Made by a program: the position numbers and the translations under genes. Shown one piece after another: positions 49,215-57,765 of a stretch of 64,000 nt of DNA; within the stretch, counting starts at the first letter, position 1, and each line of letters opens with the position of its first letter. A model generated the notes under the pieces. The model was not told where the DNA came from. It was given only the letters and a program-made list of their open reading frames with translations, and did no database searches. Source of the DNA: Youxingia wuxianensis (GTDB taxonomy: Bacteria > Bacillota > Clostridia > Oscillospirales > Ruminococcaceae); assembly GCF_014385085.1 (NCBI RefSeq), contig NZ_JACRTD010000001.1:186001-250000 (forward strand). Reading direction: 5' to 3'.

Positions 49215-50335
49215 TTATTATGGTATGCTTCCATCTTTTCATAAATTTCTTGTAGGCGTTTGATAATCGGAAGATGCTGGGTACACTTTCGTTCACAGGC
49301 GCCGCATTTTAAGCAGGAGCCCGCTAACGTATGGGGAATGTCCCAAAGGTTTACCAGTTGGTTATCCATGGCCGAAACATCATTTCCGTTGATCATATAT
49401 TGGTTGTAGGTATCCATGAACTTAGAAACGGGGATCCCTGCCGGACAGCCTTTACAGTAATCGCACAGGGTGCACATACTGTTAAAATGGGAAGTCAGAT
49501 GCTTTTTAATGTTATCCAACTGATCCGCCGTTACCGGCCGAAGATTTTCGATGGCGTTTACTGCCTGATCCACTTCTTCTTTGCAGCTGACTCCCGCGAG
49601 CACCACATTTATTTCCGGATGGGAAGCATTAAAGCGGATGGCGGCCTTCGCCACCGTGTCGTCAGCAGCTTCTTTTAAAAATGAGAAAAATTCCGGGTTG
49701 CGCGGGATCAGCCCTCCCCCCAGGGGATTCATAGTGATTACGCCGATCCCTAGCCGCTTAGCCGCCGCCAAGCCCTCTTGCCGGTAGATAAAGTTAGTGG
49801 CGTTATAATTGAGCAGGACCCCTTCAAAATAACCAGTTTCCAGCATCTTTTCAATATCCTTTCCGCTGGCGTGGGTAGAGATATTGATATGTTTAATCAG
49901 GCCCCTCTCTTTGGCTTTCATCATAGCCTTGAGCATTCCCATTTTTTCATACCGGACAAACATATCAAAATCCAAAACGCACCACAGGTGGAAAAAATCG
50001 ATGTAATCTACCCCCAGGCGTTTGATGCTATTTTCAATAGAACGCAGCATATCGTCCTGCGTTTTTTCTCCTGTATTCTCCGGGGACGCTTTAGAAGTAA
50101 TATAAATTTTGCTTCGGTCCATCTGAGAAATTGCCCGTTTGAAAATATCCAGGCTATGATCCCCGCAGTAAAGGGGAGCGCTGTCAAAATAATTAATTCC
50201 ACGACGGTACGCATGCAGTACTACATCCGCGCATTTATCCAGATCGTTTTCATATTCTTCTTTGCGAAACCGCATTCCTCCACATCCAATGAGGGAAGTT
50301 TTTTCACCGGTATGTCCAAATTCCTTATAAATCAT
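49211..50335 (-). CDS. Aldo/keto reductase with C-terminal 4Fe-4S ferredoxin domain
   Basis: A 374-residue protein. Residues 1-260 form an aldo/keto reductase barrel with the catalytic Asp-Tyr pair in YFDSAPLYCGDH and the Lys in IYITSKAS; the second Tyr/His position is less regular. The C-terminal region holds two cysteine sets, CTLCDYCKGCP and CLKCGACERKCTQ, typical of an eight-Cys ferredoxin module. Such fused proteins are frequent in anaerobes and link NAD(P)H reduction to ferredoxin-type electron carriers. The substrate is unknown. Strong ribosome site before 50335. Confidence 0.9.
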   Translation of the reverse strand: MIYKEFGHTGEKTSLIGCGGMRFRKEEYENDLDKCADVVLHAYRRGINYFDSAPLYCGDHSLDIFKRAISQMDRSKIYITSKASPENTGEKTQDDMLRSIENSIKRLGVDYIDFFHLWCVLDFDMFVRYEKMGMLKAMMKAKERGLIKHINISTHASGKDIEKMLETGYFEGVLLNYNATNFIYRQEGLAAAKRLGIGVITMNPLGGGLIPRNPEFFSFLKEAADDTVAKAAIRFNASHPEINVVLAGVSCKEEVDQAVNAIENLRPVTADQLDNIKKHLTSHFNSMCTLCDYCKGCPAGIPVSKFMDTYNQYMINGNDVSAMDNQLVNLWDIPHTLAGSCLKCGACERKCTQHLPIIKRLQEIYEKMEAYHNK

Positions 50336-50372
50336 TTTCTCGCCGTCCTTCCGCTTGAAATCCTCTGTTTTT

Positions 50373-50401
50373 ATTATATTTGAAATGTGCTATAATAACA
50401 A
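50373..50401 (-). promoter_or_regulatory. Promoter for the aldo/keto reductase gene
   Basis: Minus strand TTGTTA (50396-50401), 17-nt spacer, TATAAT (50373-50378). It overlaps a divergent extended -10 element at 50388-50396, so the two genes may compete. Confidence 0.6.
50388..50396 (+). promoter_or_regulatory. Extended -10 promoter for the rRNA methyltransferase gene
   Basis: TGCTATAAT (50388-50396) on the plus strand, without a good -35, overlapping the opposite promoter's -35 region. Confidence 0.55.
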
Positions 50402-50434
50402 TAGATTTCTTAAAATATACGAGGACGGCTATCC

Positions 50435-51580
50435 TTGGAGAGGATGTCATATTTCATGGAGAAAATAGTTACAATCGCTTGTCCCTGCCTGTTCGGGCTG
50501 GAGAGTGTGTTATCTTTTGAAGTAAAAAAACTGGGAGGAGAAAATGTTGTTGTCACCGATGGAAAAGTGACCTTTGACGGGCCGCTGGAAATGGTGGCAA
50601 AAGCGAACATTTGGCTTCGCACCGCAGAGAGGGTATGCCTTGTGCTGGGGAGTTTTCCCGCCCGGAGCTTTACGGAACTGTTTGATCAAACAGCCCAGCT
50701 GCCTTGGGAAGAATATATCGGGAGGGAAGACGCCTTCCCAGTAAAGGGATGGTCGCTGAACTCGCAGCTGCACAGCGTTCCCGACTGCCAGCGGATTATT
50801 AAAAGGGCGGTAGTGCGCCGCTTTGAGAAAGTTTACGGACAAACCTTTTTTGCAGAAACGGGGTGCGTATACCAGATTCAATTTTCTATTCATAAGGACC
50901 AGGCGGTTTTGATGCTGGATACGTCCGGAGCGCCCCTGCACAAACGAGGATATCGGGCTAACTCCAATGAAGCGCCCATCAAGGAAACTCTGGCCGCCGG
51001 CATGGCGGACCTGGCCCGGGTGCACAGTGACAGCATTGTATATGATCCTTTGTGCGGCTCTGGTACGCTGGTAATCGAAGCGGCGCTCAAGGCGCTGAAT
51101 ATCGCGCCGGGGATTCGCCGGAGGTTTGCTGCTCAGCAATGGAAAGTATTTTCTGACGGAACTTTTGAACGGGTACGCAGGGAGGCGGTAAGCATGGTGC
51201 GCAAAGACGCGCCTTTTAGAGGATATGCCAGCGACATCGATCCCCAGTCGGTAAAACTTACCATCGAAAACGCCGCTAAAGCGGGGGTAGCTTCCCGTAT
51301 TCGGGTAGATGAAAAGGATGTGGCGCACTTTGCCCCTAGGGATTCCCAAGAAAGAGCCATTGTCCTTACCAATCCTCCTTACGGGGAACGCTTGTTGGAG
51401 ATACGGCAGGCGGAAGAAATTTACCGGATGATGGGAGAAAATATAGGGACCTGCGACAATCTCAACTGTTATATTATCAGCCCCCATGAAGAATTTGAAA
51501 AACTTTATGGAAAGACGGCCAATAAACGCAGAAAACTGTATAACGGTATGATTAAATGCCAGTTATTTATGTATTATTAA
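50435..51580 (+). CDS. THUMP-domain 23S rRNA (guanine-N2) methyltransferase (YpsC/RlmL N-terminal type)
   Basis: A 381-residue (or 374 from the internal start) RNA methyltransferase. A THUMP domain spans roughly residues 60-165 (start of the RNA-binding region VVTDGKVTFDGPLE), followed by a Rossmann methyltransferase domain with the GxGxx region DPLCGSGTLVIEAAL and the catalytic NPPYGERL (motif IV, N-P-P-Y). The likely target is 23S rRNA G2445 by homology. The start is ambiguous: TTG at 50435 has GAGGA at 9 nt, ATG at 50456 is closer to the family start. Confidence 0.9.
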   Translation: MERMSYFMEKIVTIACPCLFGLESVLSFEVKKLGGENVVVTDGKVTFDGPLEMVAKANIWLRTAERVCLVLGSFPARSFTELFDQTAQLPWEEYIGREDAFPVKGWSLNSQLHSVPDCQRIIKRAVVRRFEKVYGQTFFAETGCVYQIQFSIHKDQAVLMLDTSGAPLHKRGYRANSNEAPIKETLAAGMADLARVHSDSIVYDPLCGSGTLVIEAALKALNIAPGIRRRFAAQQWKVFSDGTFERVRREAVSMVRKDAPFRGYASDIDPQSVKLTIENAAKAGVASRIRVDEKDVAHFAPRDSQERAIVLTNPPYGERLLEIRQAEEIYRMMGENIGTCDNLNCYIISPHEEFEKLYGKTANKRRKLYNGMIKCQLFMYY

Positions 51581-51598
51581 AAATCAGAAAAAATAAAG

Positions 51599-51632
51599 AG
51601 CGCTCGGAATGAAAAATTCCGAGCGCTTTTTT
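51599..51632 (+). terminator. Intrinsic terminator before the spoIIIA operon
   Basis: AGCGCTCGGAAT (51599-51610) and ATTCCGAGCGCT (51616-51627) form a 12-bp stem around GAAAA, followed by TTTTTT. Confidence 0.92.
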
Positions 51633-51656
51633 CTGTTCTAAAAGGGGACGGGCCTT

Positions 51657-51664
51657 CATAAAAT
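51657..51664 (+). promoter_or_regulatory. Possible sigma-E -10 element of spoIIIA
   Basis: CATAAAAT is near the sigma-E -10 consensus CATACAMT and lies 36 nt before the spoIIIAA start. The -35 (ATA-type) region is not convincing, so this is only a suggestion from what is known of spoIIIA control in other spore-formers. Confidence 0.3.
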
Positions 51665-51699
51665 AGGCTATAGAAAAGTTTACTTTAGGACGTGAGAAA

Positions 51700-52644
51700 A
51701 TGATAAAAGACAATCGATTTTTGCAGGCGGCGGGCGCGCTTAGCGACCGGATAACATATATTCTTTCCCGTATTCCTTTGGATACGCAGGAGAAGATCAG
51801 CGAAGTTCGTCTGCGTATCGGCGGACCTCTGTCGGTGGTATGCGGGACAAGGTCTCTTTTTGTGGAAGAGAGGGGAGGCGTGAGCGGCCATCCCACAAGC
51901 GGCAGCGTTATGATTGACAGACGGGATATGCAGGATTGTTTTATCGGACTGTGCGGGTTTGCAGTACATAGCCACCAAAAGGAACTGACCAGTGGATACA
52001 TCTCCATCAAAGGCGGACATCGGGCGGGAATATGCGCTACAGCGGTAGTGGAAAACGACAGACTTTCCACTGTAAGGGATATCACCTCGATTAATCTGCG
52101 TATTGCCCGGGAGATCCGTGGAGCGGCGGACGGCCTAGTAGCCGGATGTTTTTCGGACAAACCTGCAGGGGTGCTTTTGGCAGGAGCCCCCTCCAGTGGA
52201 AAAACCACTATTTTAAGAGATCTTTCCCGTCAGTTGGCCGGAGGGGCCAATGGAAATTATTTTAAAGTGTGCGTTGTAGATGAAAGCTCGGAGATTGGCG
52301 GAGCTTGCGCCGGGGTTATTCAAAACGACCTGGGAATTACCAGCGACCTTCTTTCCGGCTATCCTAAAGACCGGGGACTTCAAATCGCGGTGCGGTATCT
52401 TTCACCGCAGATTATTATCTGTGACGAGATCGCTAACCAAAGCGAAATTGAAGCGGTTGCCGCCGCCGCCAACTGCGGAGTGGCGGTAGTGACCTCGGTT
52501 CATGCGGGAAGTATAGAAGAGCTTCTGTTGCGGCCTCAGACAAAACCTCTGTTGGCAAGCGGAGCGTTTGAGTATGTTGTGCAGCTGCAGGGGGCGCAGT
52601 CTCCCTGCTGTATTCAGGAGATAAAACAGGTGAGAGAGCTATGA
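51700..52644 (+). CDS. spoIIIAA: Stage III sporulation protein AA
   Basis: A 314-residue AAA-type ATPase, the mother-cell motor of the SpoIIIA-SpoIIQ feeding-tube complex. Walker A is GAPSSGKTT from residue 162, preceded by the conserved VRLRIGGPLSVVCG region and followed by VVDESSEIGG and the Walker B-like IIICDEIANQSEI. Its C-terminus overlaps spoIIIAB by 4 nt. It resembles secretion ATPases in fold. Confidence 0.97.
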   Translation: MIKDNRFLQAAGALSDRITYILSRIPLDTQEKISEVRLRIGGPLSVVCGTRSLFVEERGGVSGHPTSGSVMIDRRDMQDCFIGLCGFAVHSHQKELTSGYISIKGGHRAGICATAVVENDRLSTVRDITSINLRIAREIRGAADGLVAGCFSDKPAGVLLAGAPSSGKTTILRDLSRQLAGGANGNYFKVCVVDESSEIGGACAGVIQNDLGITSDLLSGYPKDRGLQIAVRYLSPQIIICDEIANQSEIEAVAAAANCGVAVVTSVHAGSIEELLLRPQTKPLLASGAFEYVVQLQGAQSPCCIQEIKQVREL

Positions 52645-53156
52645 CGGGAATGATGAAAATTACAGGTATGATATTAATTGCCGCCTGTACCACAGGAATA
52701 GGAATTTCGATGGCCCAGGAACTTTCGGAAAAAGTGCATAAGCTGGAAACGGTGATCGCCGCTCTTTGTACCATAGCAGATCAACTCTCTTACAGTCTGG
52801 CTCCCCTGGATGAAATTGTAGGAGACCTAGTAAAAAGAGGTTCTTTCTCCCAGCTGTTTTTTTTACAGTCCTGTCAGGAATTTTGTATTAGCGGACTGCC
52901 GTTTCCTACTGCCTGGCGTAAGGCTGTGGAAGAAAACAGGGATCAGCTGGAAGAGGAGGATAAAGGGGTGCTGGCTGGGCTGGCGGACACACTGGGACAA
53001 TATGACGTAGGCGGACAGCTGACCAGGATAGAACATACAAAATCCTTATTACAGCTTCGGCTGAATGAAGCCAGGGAAAAATGTACCACCCACTCAAAAC
53101 TATACCGGACGCTTGGTATTTTGGCGGGAGCGTTTTTTATCATTATATTCATATGA
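52641..53156 (+). CDS. spoIIIAB: Stage III sporulation protein AB
   Basis: A 171-residue membrane protein with an N-terminal helix (about 5-22) and a C-terminal helix (about 153-170), the middle being a helical soluble domain with KVHKLETVIAALCTIADQL and LGQYDVGGQLTRIEH. SpoIIIAB is thought to link the ATPase to the membrane channel. Gene overlap with spoIIIAA and 14 nt to spoIIIAC fit the operon. Confidence 0.94.
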   Translation: MTGMMKITGMILIAACTTGIGISMAQELSEKVHKLETVIAALCTIADQLSYSLAPLDEIVGDLVKRGSFSQLFFLQSCQEFCISGLPFPTAWRKAVEENRDQLEEEDKGVLAGLADTLGQYDVGGQLTRIEHTKSLLQLRLNEAREKCTTHSKLYRTLGILAGAFFIIIFI

Positions 53157-53170
53157 GGAGGACGTTTTAA

Positions 53171-53368
53171 ATGGAAGTAGATCTGATCTTTAAAATAGCC
53201 GGTATTGGGATTATTGTGGCGGTGCTTAATCAAGTTTTAATTCGTTCGGGAAGGGATGATCAGGCGATGATGACCACCTTAGCGGGATTAATTGTAGCTC
53301 TTATGCTGGTCATCTCCCAGATAAACACGTTGTTTGAAACGGTAAAATCCGTTTTTGGGCTTTATTGA
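53171..53368 (+). CDS. spoIIIAC: Stage III sporulation protein AC
   Basis: A 65-residue two-helix membrane protein. The pattern DLIFKIAGIGIIVAVLNQVL and then the second helix LAGLIVALMLVISQINTLF is the SpoIIIAC signature. It is a small core component of the mother-cell channel. Good ribosome site (GAGGAGG) and the gene ends one nt before spoIIIAD's ATG. Confidence 0.95.
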   Translation: MEVDLIFKIAGIGIIVAVLNQVLIRSGRDDQAMMTTLAGLIVALMLVISQINTLFETVKSVFGLY

Positions 53369-53369
53369 A

Positions 53370-53756
53370 ATGGATATGCTTACAGTGACCGGGCTCGCCG
53401 TAATTGCGGTAGCCTTTTCCATCATTTTCAAAAAAACAAATCCGGAATATTCCCTGATGCTTTCCTTAATCACGGGGATCATTATTATTTCCATGATTAT
53501 TGTCTGTGCGGTGCCGCTGTTTGAAAAAATACAGCAGATGCTCAATGCAACCGGAACCCAGGCGGAATATGTAAGTATCTTGTTTAAATGTCTTGGGATC
53601 TGTTTTCTTACTCAGATCGCCTGCGACGGATGCAGGGATTTGGGGGAAAGCGCCATTGCTTCCAAGGTGGAAACGGCGGGGAAGATTGCGGTGCTGATGG
53701 TGAGTTTACCTTTGTTTGAACGAATATTGGATATTGCGGGCAGCCTGATTGGCTGA
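53370..53756 (+). CDS. spoIIIAD: Stage III sporulation protein AD
   Basis: A 128-residue membrane protein with four hydrophobic segments, SpoIIIAC-related in its first half, with the typical CLGICFLTQIACDGCRDLGESAIASKVE motif in the second. The start at ATG 53370 follows the spoIIIAC stop by one nt and lacks its own strong ribosome site, pointing to coupled translation; a longer in-frame start at 53355 is less likely. Confidence 0.94.
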   Translation: MDMLTVTGLAVIAVAFSIIFKKTNPEYSLMLSLITGIIIISMIIVCAVPLFEKIQQMLNATGTQAEYVSILFKCLGICFLTQIACDGCRDLGESAIASKVETAGKIAVLMVSLPLFERILDIAGSLIG

Positions 53757-53782
53757 GCCAAAGGAAGTAGATAACAGGTGAT

Positions 53783-54988
53783 ATGGTGAAACGAGTTTTT
53801 TTGATTTTGGGAAATTTGTTCCTGCTCTGCTTGCTGGCAGCACCGGTATATGCCCAGGAAATAGAGCCGCCGGATATGCCGCAGGAGCCGCTGCCTGCGG
53901 TGTACGAAGCAGTGGAATATGATCCAGAAAGCGATCTCTTTGAAAATCAGTTGGCGGCTTCCGGCGCGAGGGAGCTATTGGACAACCTGCCAAACGATGC
54001 CCAGGAGCTAATGAACGGGGCGGGAATTACCGATATCGATTATCAGCAGCTTTTAAGCCTTTCCCCCGGAGAATTTTTCAAGCAGGTATGGCAAATGGCG
54101 ATGCAAAGGATCAAACTGCCTTTGACAGTGTTTTGTTCGGTATTGGGAACCATACTGCTGTGCGCTCTGCTGGACAGCCTGAAAACCGCCTTATGGGAAG
54201 GAACGATATCTTCGGTATTCTCTGCGGTGGCAGTGGTGTGTGTGGCCGGATCAATTACGGCTCCTATCGTGGATTGTATTACCTATACTGTACGCTCCAT
54301 CCATGACTGCTCCAATTTTATCCTGACGTTTATTCCGGTTTTTTCTTCTGTGGTTACCGTAAGCGGACAGCCGGTAACCGCAACCACTTACACGGCTTTT
54401 CTTTTTGCCGCCTGTCAGGTTGTGTCACAGATAGTAGGCAATACTCTAGTGCCCCTTATGGGGATTTATCTTGCCTTTTGTATTGCTGGGAGCCTATCCA
54501 GCGGCATTCAGGTGACTGCCGTAGCCAAAGCGATCAAGTCCATTGTAAGCTGGACCCTGGGGCTTCTGCTTACATTGTTTGTGGGATTGATGTCTTTGCA
54601 GACCATGGTAGCTTCCGGAAGCGATACGGTAGCGGCAAAAGCCGCTAAGTTCTTGATTGGAAGCTTTGTTCCGGTGGTAGGAGGCGCGCTTTCTGACGCT
54701 TTTGCGGCCACTCAGGGATATTTAAGGCTGCTTCGTACAACTGTGGGCGCCTTTGGAATTATTGTGGCCCTGATGACGTTTTTACCGGTATTTTTACAAA
54801 CGGTAATATGGTATTTTACCGTTAATATCACCGGCGCGGTCAGCGATATGCTGGGCATACGGCAGGTAGGGGACATTTTAAAAAGCGCCGGAACAACTCT
54901 GGGAATTTTAATGGCGGTCATCTTAAGTTTTGCCATGCTGGTGATTATTGCCACTTCTATTGTATTAATGACCGGGACAGGGGTGTGA
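53783..54988 (+). CDS. spoIIIAE: Stage III sporulation protein AE
   Basis: A 401-residue protein with a cleavable signal (1-25) and about seven membrane helices from residue 110 on. The typical LPNDAQELMNGAGITDIDYQ region and FVPVVGGALSDAF motif are present. It is a large polytopic part of the channel. It ends just before or within the spoIIIAF start region. Confidence 0.95.
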   Translation: MVKRVFLILGNLFLLCLLAAPVYAQEIEPPDMPQEPLPAVYEAVEYDPESDLFENQLAASGARELLDNLPNDAQELMNGAGITDIDYQQLLSLSPGEFFKQVWQMAMQRIKLPLTVFCSVLGTILLCALLDSLKTALWEGTISSVFSAVAVVCVAGSITAPIVDCITYTVRSIHDCSNFILTFIPVFSSVVTVSGQPVTATTYTAFLFAACQVVSQIVGNTLVPLMGIYLAFCIAGSLSSGIQVTAVAKAIKSIVSWTLGLLLTLFVGLMSLQTMVASGSDTVAAKAAKFLIGSFVPVVGGALSDAFAATQGYLRLLRTTVGAFGIIVALMTFLPVFLQTVIWYFTVNITGAVSDMLGIRQVGDILKSAGTTLGILMAVILSFAMLVIIATSIVLMTGTGV

Positions 54989-54990
54989 TT

Positions 54991-55476
54991 ATGGATAGTA
55001 TCCGGCAATGGGCCTTTGGGGTATGCGCCGCGGCGATTGCTTGTGGGATTACCCAGTTGATTTTACCCAAATCTTCCATGCAAAGAATGTTTACTATTAC
55101 CTGCAGCGTATTTTTTCTTTCTTGTCTGGCGGCGCCGGTGATGTTAGGACCGATTACCTTGGACATCCAAGACGATTATCAGATTCAGATGGAAATTCAG
55201 GAAAGGACGCAAAGACTTCACTTTGCAGTAGAAGAAGATTATCATCAAACCGCTACGGAAAGTATTCGCAAAGCGGCAGCGCAAATTCTGGAAGAAATGG
55301 GAATAGATTATAACAAAATTTACATAAACATTAATACTCAAGGACAAAATGGCATATCTATTAGTGAGTGTGAAATTGAACTTAATGAAAAATACTTCCC
55401 GCAGCATGACCAGATCCGGCAAAAATTAATGGATACGCTGGGAGTGAACGTGCTGATCGGATATGTAAAGGAGTGA
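54991..55476 (+). CDS. spoIIIAF: Stage III sporulation protein AF
   Basis: A 161-residue protein with two N-terminal membrane helices (about 5-26 and 33-53) and a soluble, ferredoxin-like ring-building domain behind them, as known for SpoIIIAF. The ATG at 54991 is used; a GTG at 54985 would overlap the spoIIIAE stop. The last block ends 4 nt before spoIIIAG. Confidence 0.92.
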   Translation: MDSIRQWAFGVCAAAIACGITQLILPKSSMQRMFTITCSVFFLSCLAAPVMLGPITLDIQDDYQIQMEIQERTQRLHFAVEEDYHQTATESIRKAAAQILEEMGIDYNKIYININTQGQNGISISECEIELNEKYFPQHDQIRQKLMDTLGVNVLIGYVKE

Positions 55477-55480
55477 CCAC

Positions 55481-56065
55481 ATGGATGCGAAAAAAAGACT
55501 CACAGAAAGCAAACGATCATTACTTGCCTTGTTTAAAACCAGGCGGACGAATATTATTCTTTGCCTCGGGATAGGCGGGATTATTTTGATTATGCTTTCT
55601 GTGCTGCTGCCGTCTGGATTTGCCACGACAAAGAAAAATCCCGATGTAGGCGTGTCGGTCACCTCAGAAGAATACGCTTCCCAGATGGAAGACAAACTGA
55701 CAGGAATCATAGGGAAAATTGAGGGCGTAGGAAAATGTGAGGTTATGGTCACATTAGAAAGCGGCGTAGAATATATTTACGCGGTGGAAGAGACAATGAA
55801 TATCAATGAGACGAATAATTTTGAAGGGGAAGAAGTAAAAAAACAATCCCAGCAGAATAATATCCAGCAAAAATACATAGTAGTAGATGCAGGGAGTGGA
55901 AAAAAAGAGGCTCTGTTAAAAACGGAAAAACCTCCAGCGATCCAAGGGGTTGTGGTGGTATGCGAGGGGGCGGGAAGCGCCGTCGTACAGGAAAGGGTTA
56001 CCCAAGCGATCACTACCGCCCTGGGAATTTCCTACGGCAAAGTATGCGTTACAAAAATAAGTTAA
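55481..56065 (+). CDS. spoIIIAG: Stage III sporulation protein AG
   Basis: A 194-residue protein: one N-terminal membrane helix (about 23-43) and an extracytoplasmic ring-building motif domain, which forms the large SpoIIIAG ring. The pattern EGVGKCEVMVTLESG then an insertion loop rich in Asn/Gln (about 100-130) and GVVVVCEGAGSAVVQERVTQAITTALGI is typical. It ends 40 nt before spoIIIAH. Confidence 0.95.
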   Translation: MDAKKRLTESKRSLLALFKTRRTNIILCLGIGGIILIMLSVLLPSGFATTKKNPDVGVSVTSEEYASQMEDKLTGIIGKIEGVGKCEVMVTLESGVEYIYAVEETMNINETNNFEGEEVKKQSQQNNIQQKYIVVDAGSGKKEALLKTEKPPAIQGVVVVCEGAGSAVVQERVTQAITTALGISYGKVCVTKIS

Positions 56066-56105
56066 TATTAAGCCAGCTATTATACAATTTGAGGAGGAAA
56101 CCTGT

Positions 56106-56657
56106 ATGAATATGATTATCGGTAAAAAACAAATTATTTTAGCGTCGCTGATTGTCGGTCTCGGTATTGCCGTATATGTAAATTATCAGTTTGCGCAGGC
56201 GGATGGGGATCTGACCGCCACTAACGCTTTGGGAGAAGAAAAAAGTTATGGAGACGCCCAGTTGGTAGACGCGCAAGGCAATACGATTGACGCTTCCGAT
56301 GGGGAAGCCTATTTTGCAGAAGCAAAATTAACCCGGGAACGTTCCCGCGACGAGGCGGTAGAAACCTTAGCTCAGATGATGCAAGAAGCGGATGTGGATC
56401 CGGATATTAAAGCGGAGATGTCTTTGAAAGCGGTAGAACTGGCAAAATCCATAGAAACCGAAGGGAAAATTGAAAATCTTATTAAAGCCAAAGGCTTTGA
56501 CGAATGTATGGTATACTACGATACAGAAAATGTAGATGTGGTAGTAAAAACTGAAGGAGAAGGGCTGGGTACCGACCAGGTTGCGCAGATGAAAGATATT
56601 ATCATTAAAGAAACAAGTATTCCGGTAGAAAACATTTCTATCGTAGAGATCAATTAA
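56106..56657 (+). CDS. spoIIIAH: Stage III sporulation protein AH
   Basis: A 183-residue protein with one N-terminal membrane helix (about 9-27) and a C-terminal ring-building domain with conserved ERSRDEAVETLAQMM and VVVKTEGEGLG; it would bind SpoIIQ from the forespore side in the intermembrane space. GAGGAGG ribosome site 7 nt upstream. It is the last gene of the complete eight-gene operon. Confidence 0.95.
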   Translation: MNMIIGKKQIILASLIVGLGIAVYVNYQFAQADGDLTATNALGEEKSYGDAQLVDAQGNTIDASDGEAYFAEAKLTRERSRDEAVETLAQMMQEADVDPDIKAEMSLKAVELAKSIETEGKIENLIKAKGFDECMVYYDTENVDVVVKTEGEGLGTDQVAQMKDIIIKETSIPVENISIVEIN

Positions 56658-56668
56658 ATTTTAAAATG

Positions 56669-56697
56669 AAAAAGCCTGCCGAAGGGCAGGCTTTTTT
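56669..56697 (+). terminator. Intrinsic terminator after spoIIIAH
   Basis: AAAAGCCTGCC (56670-56680) and GGCAGGCTTTT (56685-56695) around GAAG, followed by TT. Confidence 0.93.
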
Positions 56698-56732
56698 CTG
56701 TTAAGTTTATATTAATTCGTGTGTATATAAGG

Positions 56733-56760
56733 TTGTATATTCGGAAAATTATGTTATAAT
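56733..56760 (+). promoter_or_regulatory. Sigma-A-type promoter for the Asp23 gene
   Basis: TTGTAT (56733-56738), 16-nt spacer, TATAAT (56755-56760), about 88 nt before the start codon. Confidence 0.6.
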
Positions 56761-56847
56761 ATACAGTGTATTATTTTGTTTGTTTGGATTTATAAGCGGG
56801 AAGAAAGGGCGTTTATGCCCACTAGTGATAATAAAGGAGAATAGGCT

Positions 56848-57225
56848 ATGCAGAATGTAGAAAGCTCCCAGCCAATCGGCAACCTGAAAATTTCACGGGA
56901 TGTTATTGCAACTATCGCAAAATTTGCTACGCTGGAGATTGAAGGGGTAGCGTCTTTAGCGTCGTTTGCCACCAATATTAAGGGATGGCTGCTGAAAAAA
57001 CAAACTGCCAAACCCATTGTAATTGAACTTTCTGACGATATTGCGGTTATCGATATTCATGTGAATATCAAATCTGGGATCAATATCCCCTGCGTTGCCC
57101 AGAAAATTCAGATTGCGGTAAAAGAAGCGGTTCAGAATATGACCGGTATTGCGGTTTCCAGAGTAAATGTTGATATTGCGGGGATTGTTTTTGATGAACC
57201 GGAAACTGTGGTGCAGGAAGAATAA
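56848..57225 (+). CDS. Asp23/Gls24 family envelope stress response protein
   Basis: A 125-residue Asp23-type protein. Core marks are GNLKISRDVIATIAKFATLEIEGV and IDIHVNIKSGINIPCVAQKIQIAVKEAVQNMTG. Members associate with the cell membrane and are linked to envelope stress, though their biochemical function is not settled. Location just before nusB is common in Clostridia. A strong GGAGA ribosome site precedes the ATG. Confidence 0.93.
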   Translation: MQNVESSQPIGNLKISRDVIATIAKFATLEIEGVASLASFATNIKGWLLKKQTAKPIVIELSDDIAVIDIHVNIKSGINIPCVAQKIQIAVKEAVQNMTGIAVSRVNVDIAGIVFDEPETVVQEE

Positions 57226-57232
57226 TTAATTC

Positions 57233-57265
57233 ATACCCTCCCCGTATTCGGGAGGGTATTGTTTT
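57233..57265 (+). terminator. Intrinsic terminator after the Asp23 gene
   Basis: ATACCCTCCC (57233-57242) and GGGAGGGTAT (57250-57259) around CGTATTC, followed by TGTTTTA. Confidence 0.8.
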
Positions 57266-57288
57266 AATACGAGTTAAGGTGTGGGAAA

Positions 57289-57762
57289 ATGAAACATATG
57301 AAAAGAAGTGAAGCCAGGGAACAGGCGTTTATCCTTGTGTTTGAGAGGTCGTTCAAGGATGAAACCATTGATGAAATCATTGAAGAAGCGCAGATCGGCC
57401 GCAATTTGGAGGTGGATCCTTACGCCAGGCAGCTGGCGTCTGGGGTGTCTGATCATATGCCTTGGCTGGACGAAACAATCAGTACTTATTCAAAAAAATG
57501 GAAGCTCAATCGTATGTCCCGCGTGGCGTTGTCCATTCTGCGTATGAGTCTTTGGGAAATTGACCATGTGGATACGGTTCCGGTAGGCGCCTCGATCAAT
57601 GAAGCGGTGGAACTGGCTAAAAAGTACGGAAATGAAGACGACTTTTCCTTTGTCAATGGAGTCCTAGGCGCTTATGTGCGGGCGAAAGCGCCGCTACAGG
57701 AAGAAAACTTACCTGAGATGGAACAGACGGAGGATAAAAAAATTTTTTCCGAGGAAGAATAA
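57289..57762 (+). CDS. nusB: Transcription antitermination factor NusB
   Basis: A 157-residue all-helical protein that binds boxA RNA with NusE in rRNA antitermination. Typical segments are KRSEAREQAFILVFE, LNRMSRVALSILRMSLWEI, and INEAVELAKKYGNEDDFSFVNGVLG. Charged C-terminal extension (EEENLPEMEQTEDKKIF) is longer than in some species. Start at 57289; an ATG at 57298 is possible. Followed after 3 nt by the TsaD-like gene. Confidence 0.95.
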   Translation: MKHMKRSEAREQAFILVFERSFKDETIDEIIEEAQIGRNLEVDPYARQLASGVSDHMPWLDETISTYSKKWKLNRMSRVALSILRMSLWEIDHVDTVPVGASINEAVELAKKYGNEDDFSFVNGVLGAYVRAKAPLQEENLPEMEQTEDKKIFSEEE

Positions 57763-57765
57763 AAG

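Noticed and set aside
50510..51487. Leftward 325-codon open frame opposite the rRNA methyltransferase gene
   Set aside because: The opposite strand has clear THUMP and NPPY motifs; the frame is Arg/Pro/Gly-rich as expected of an antisense shadow.
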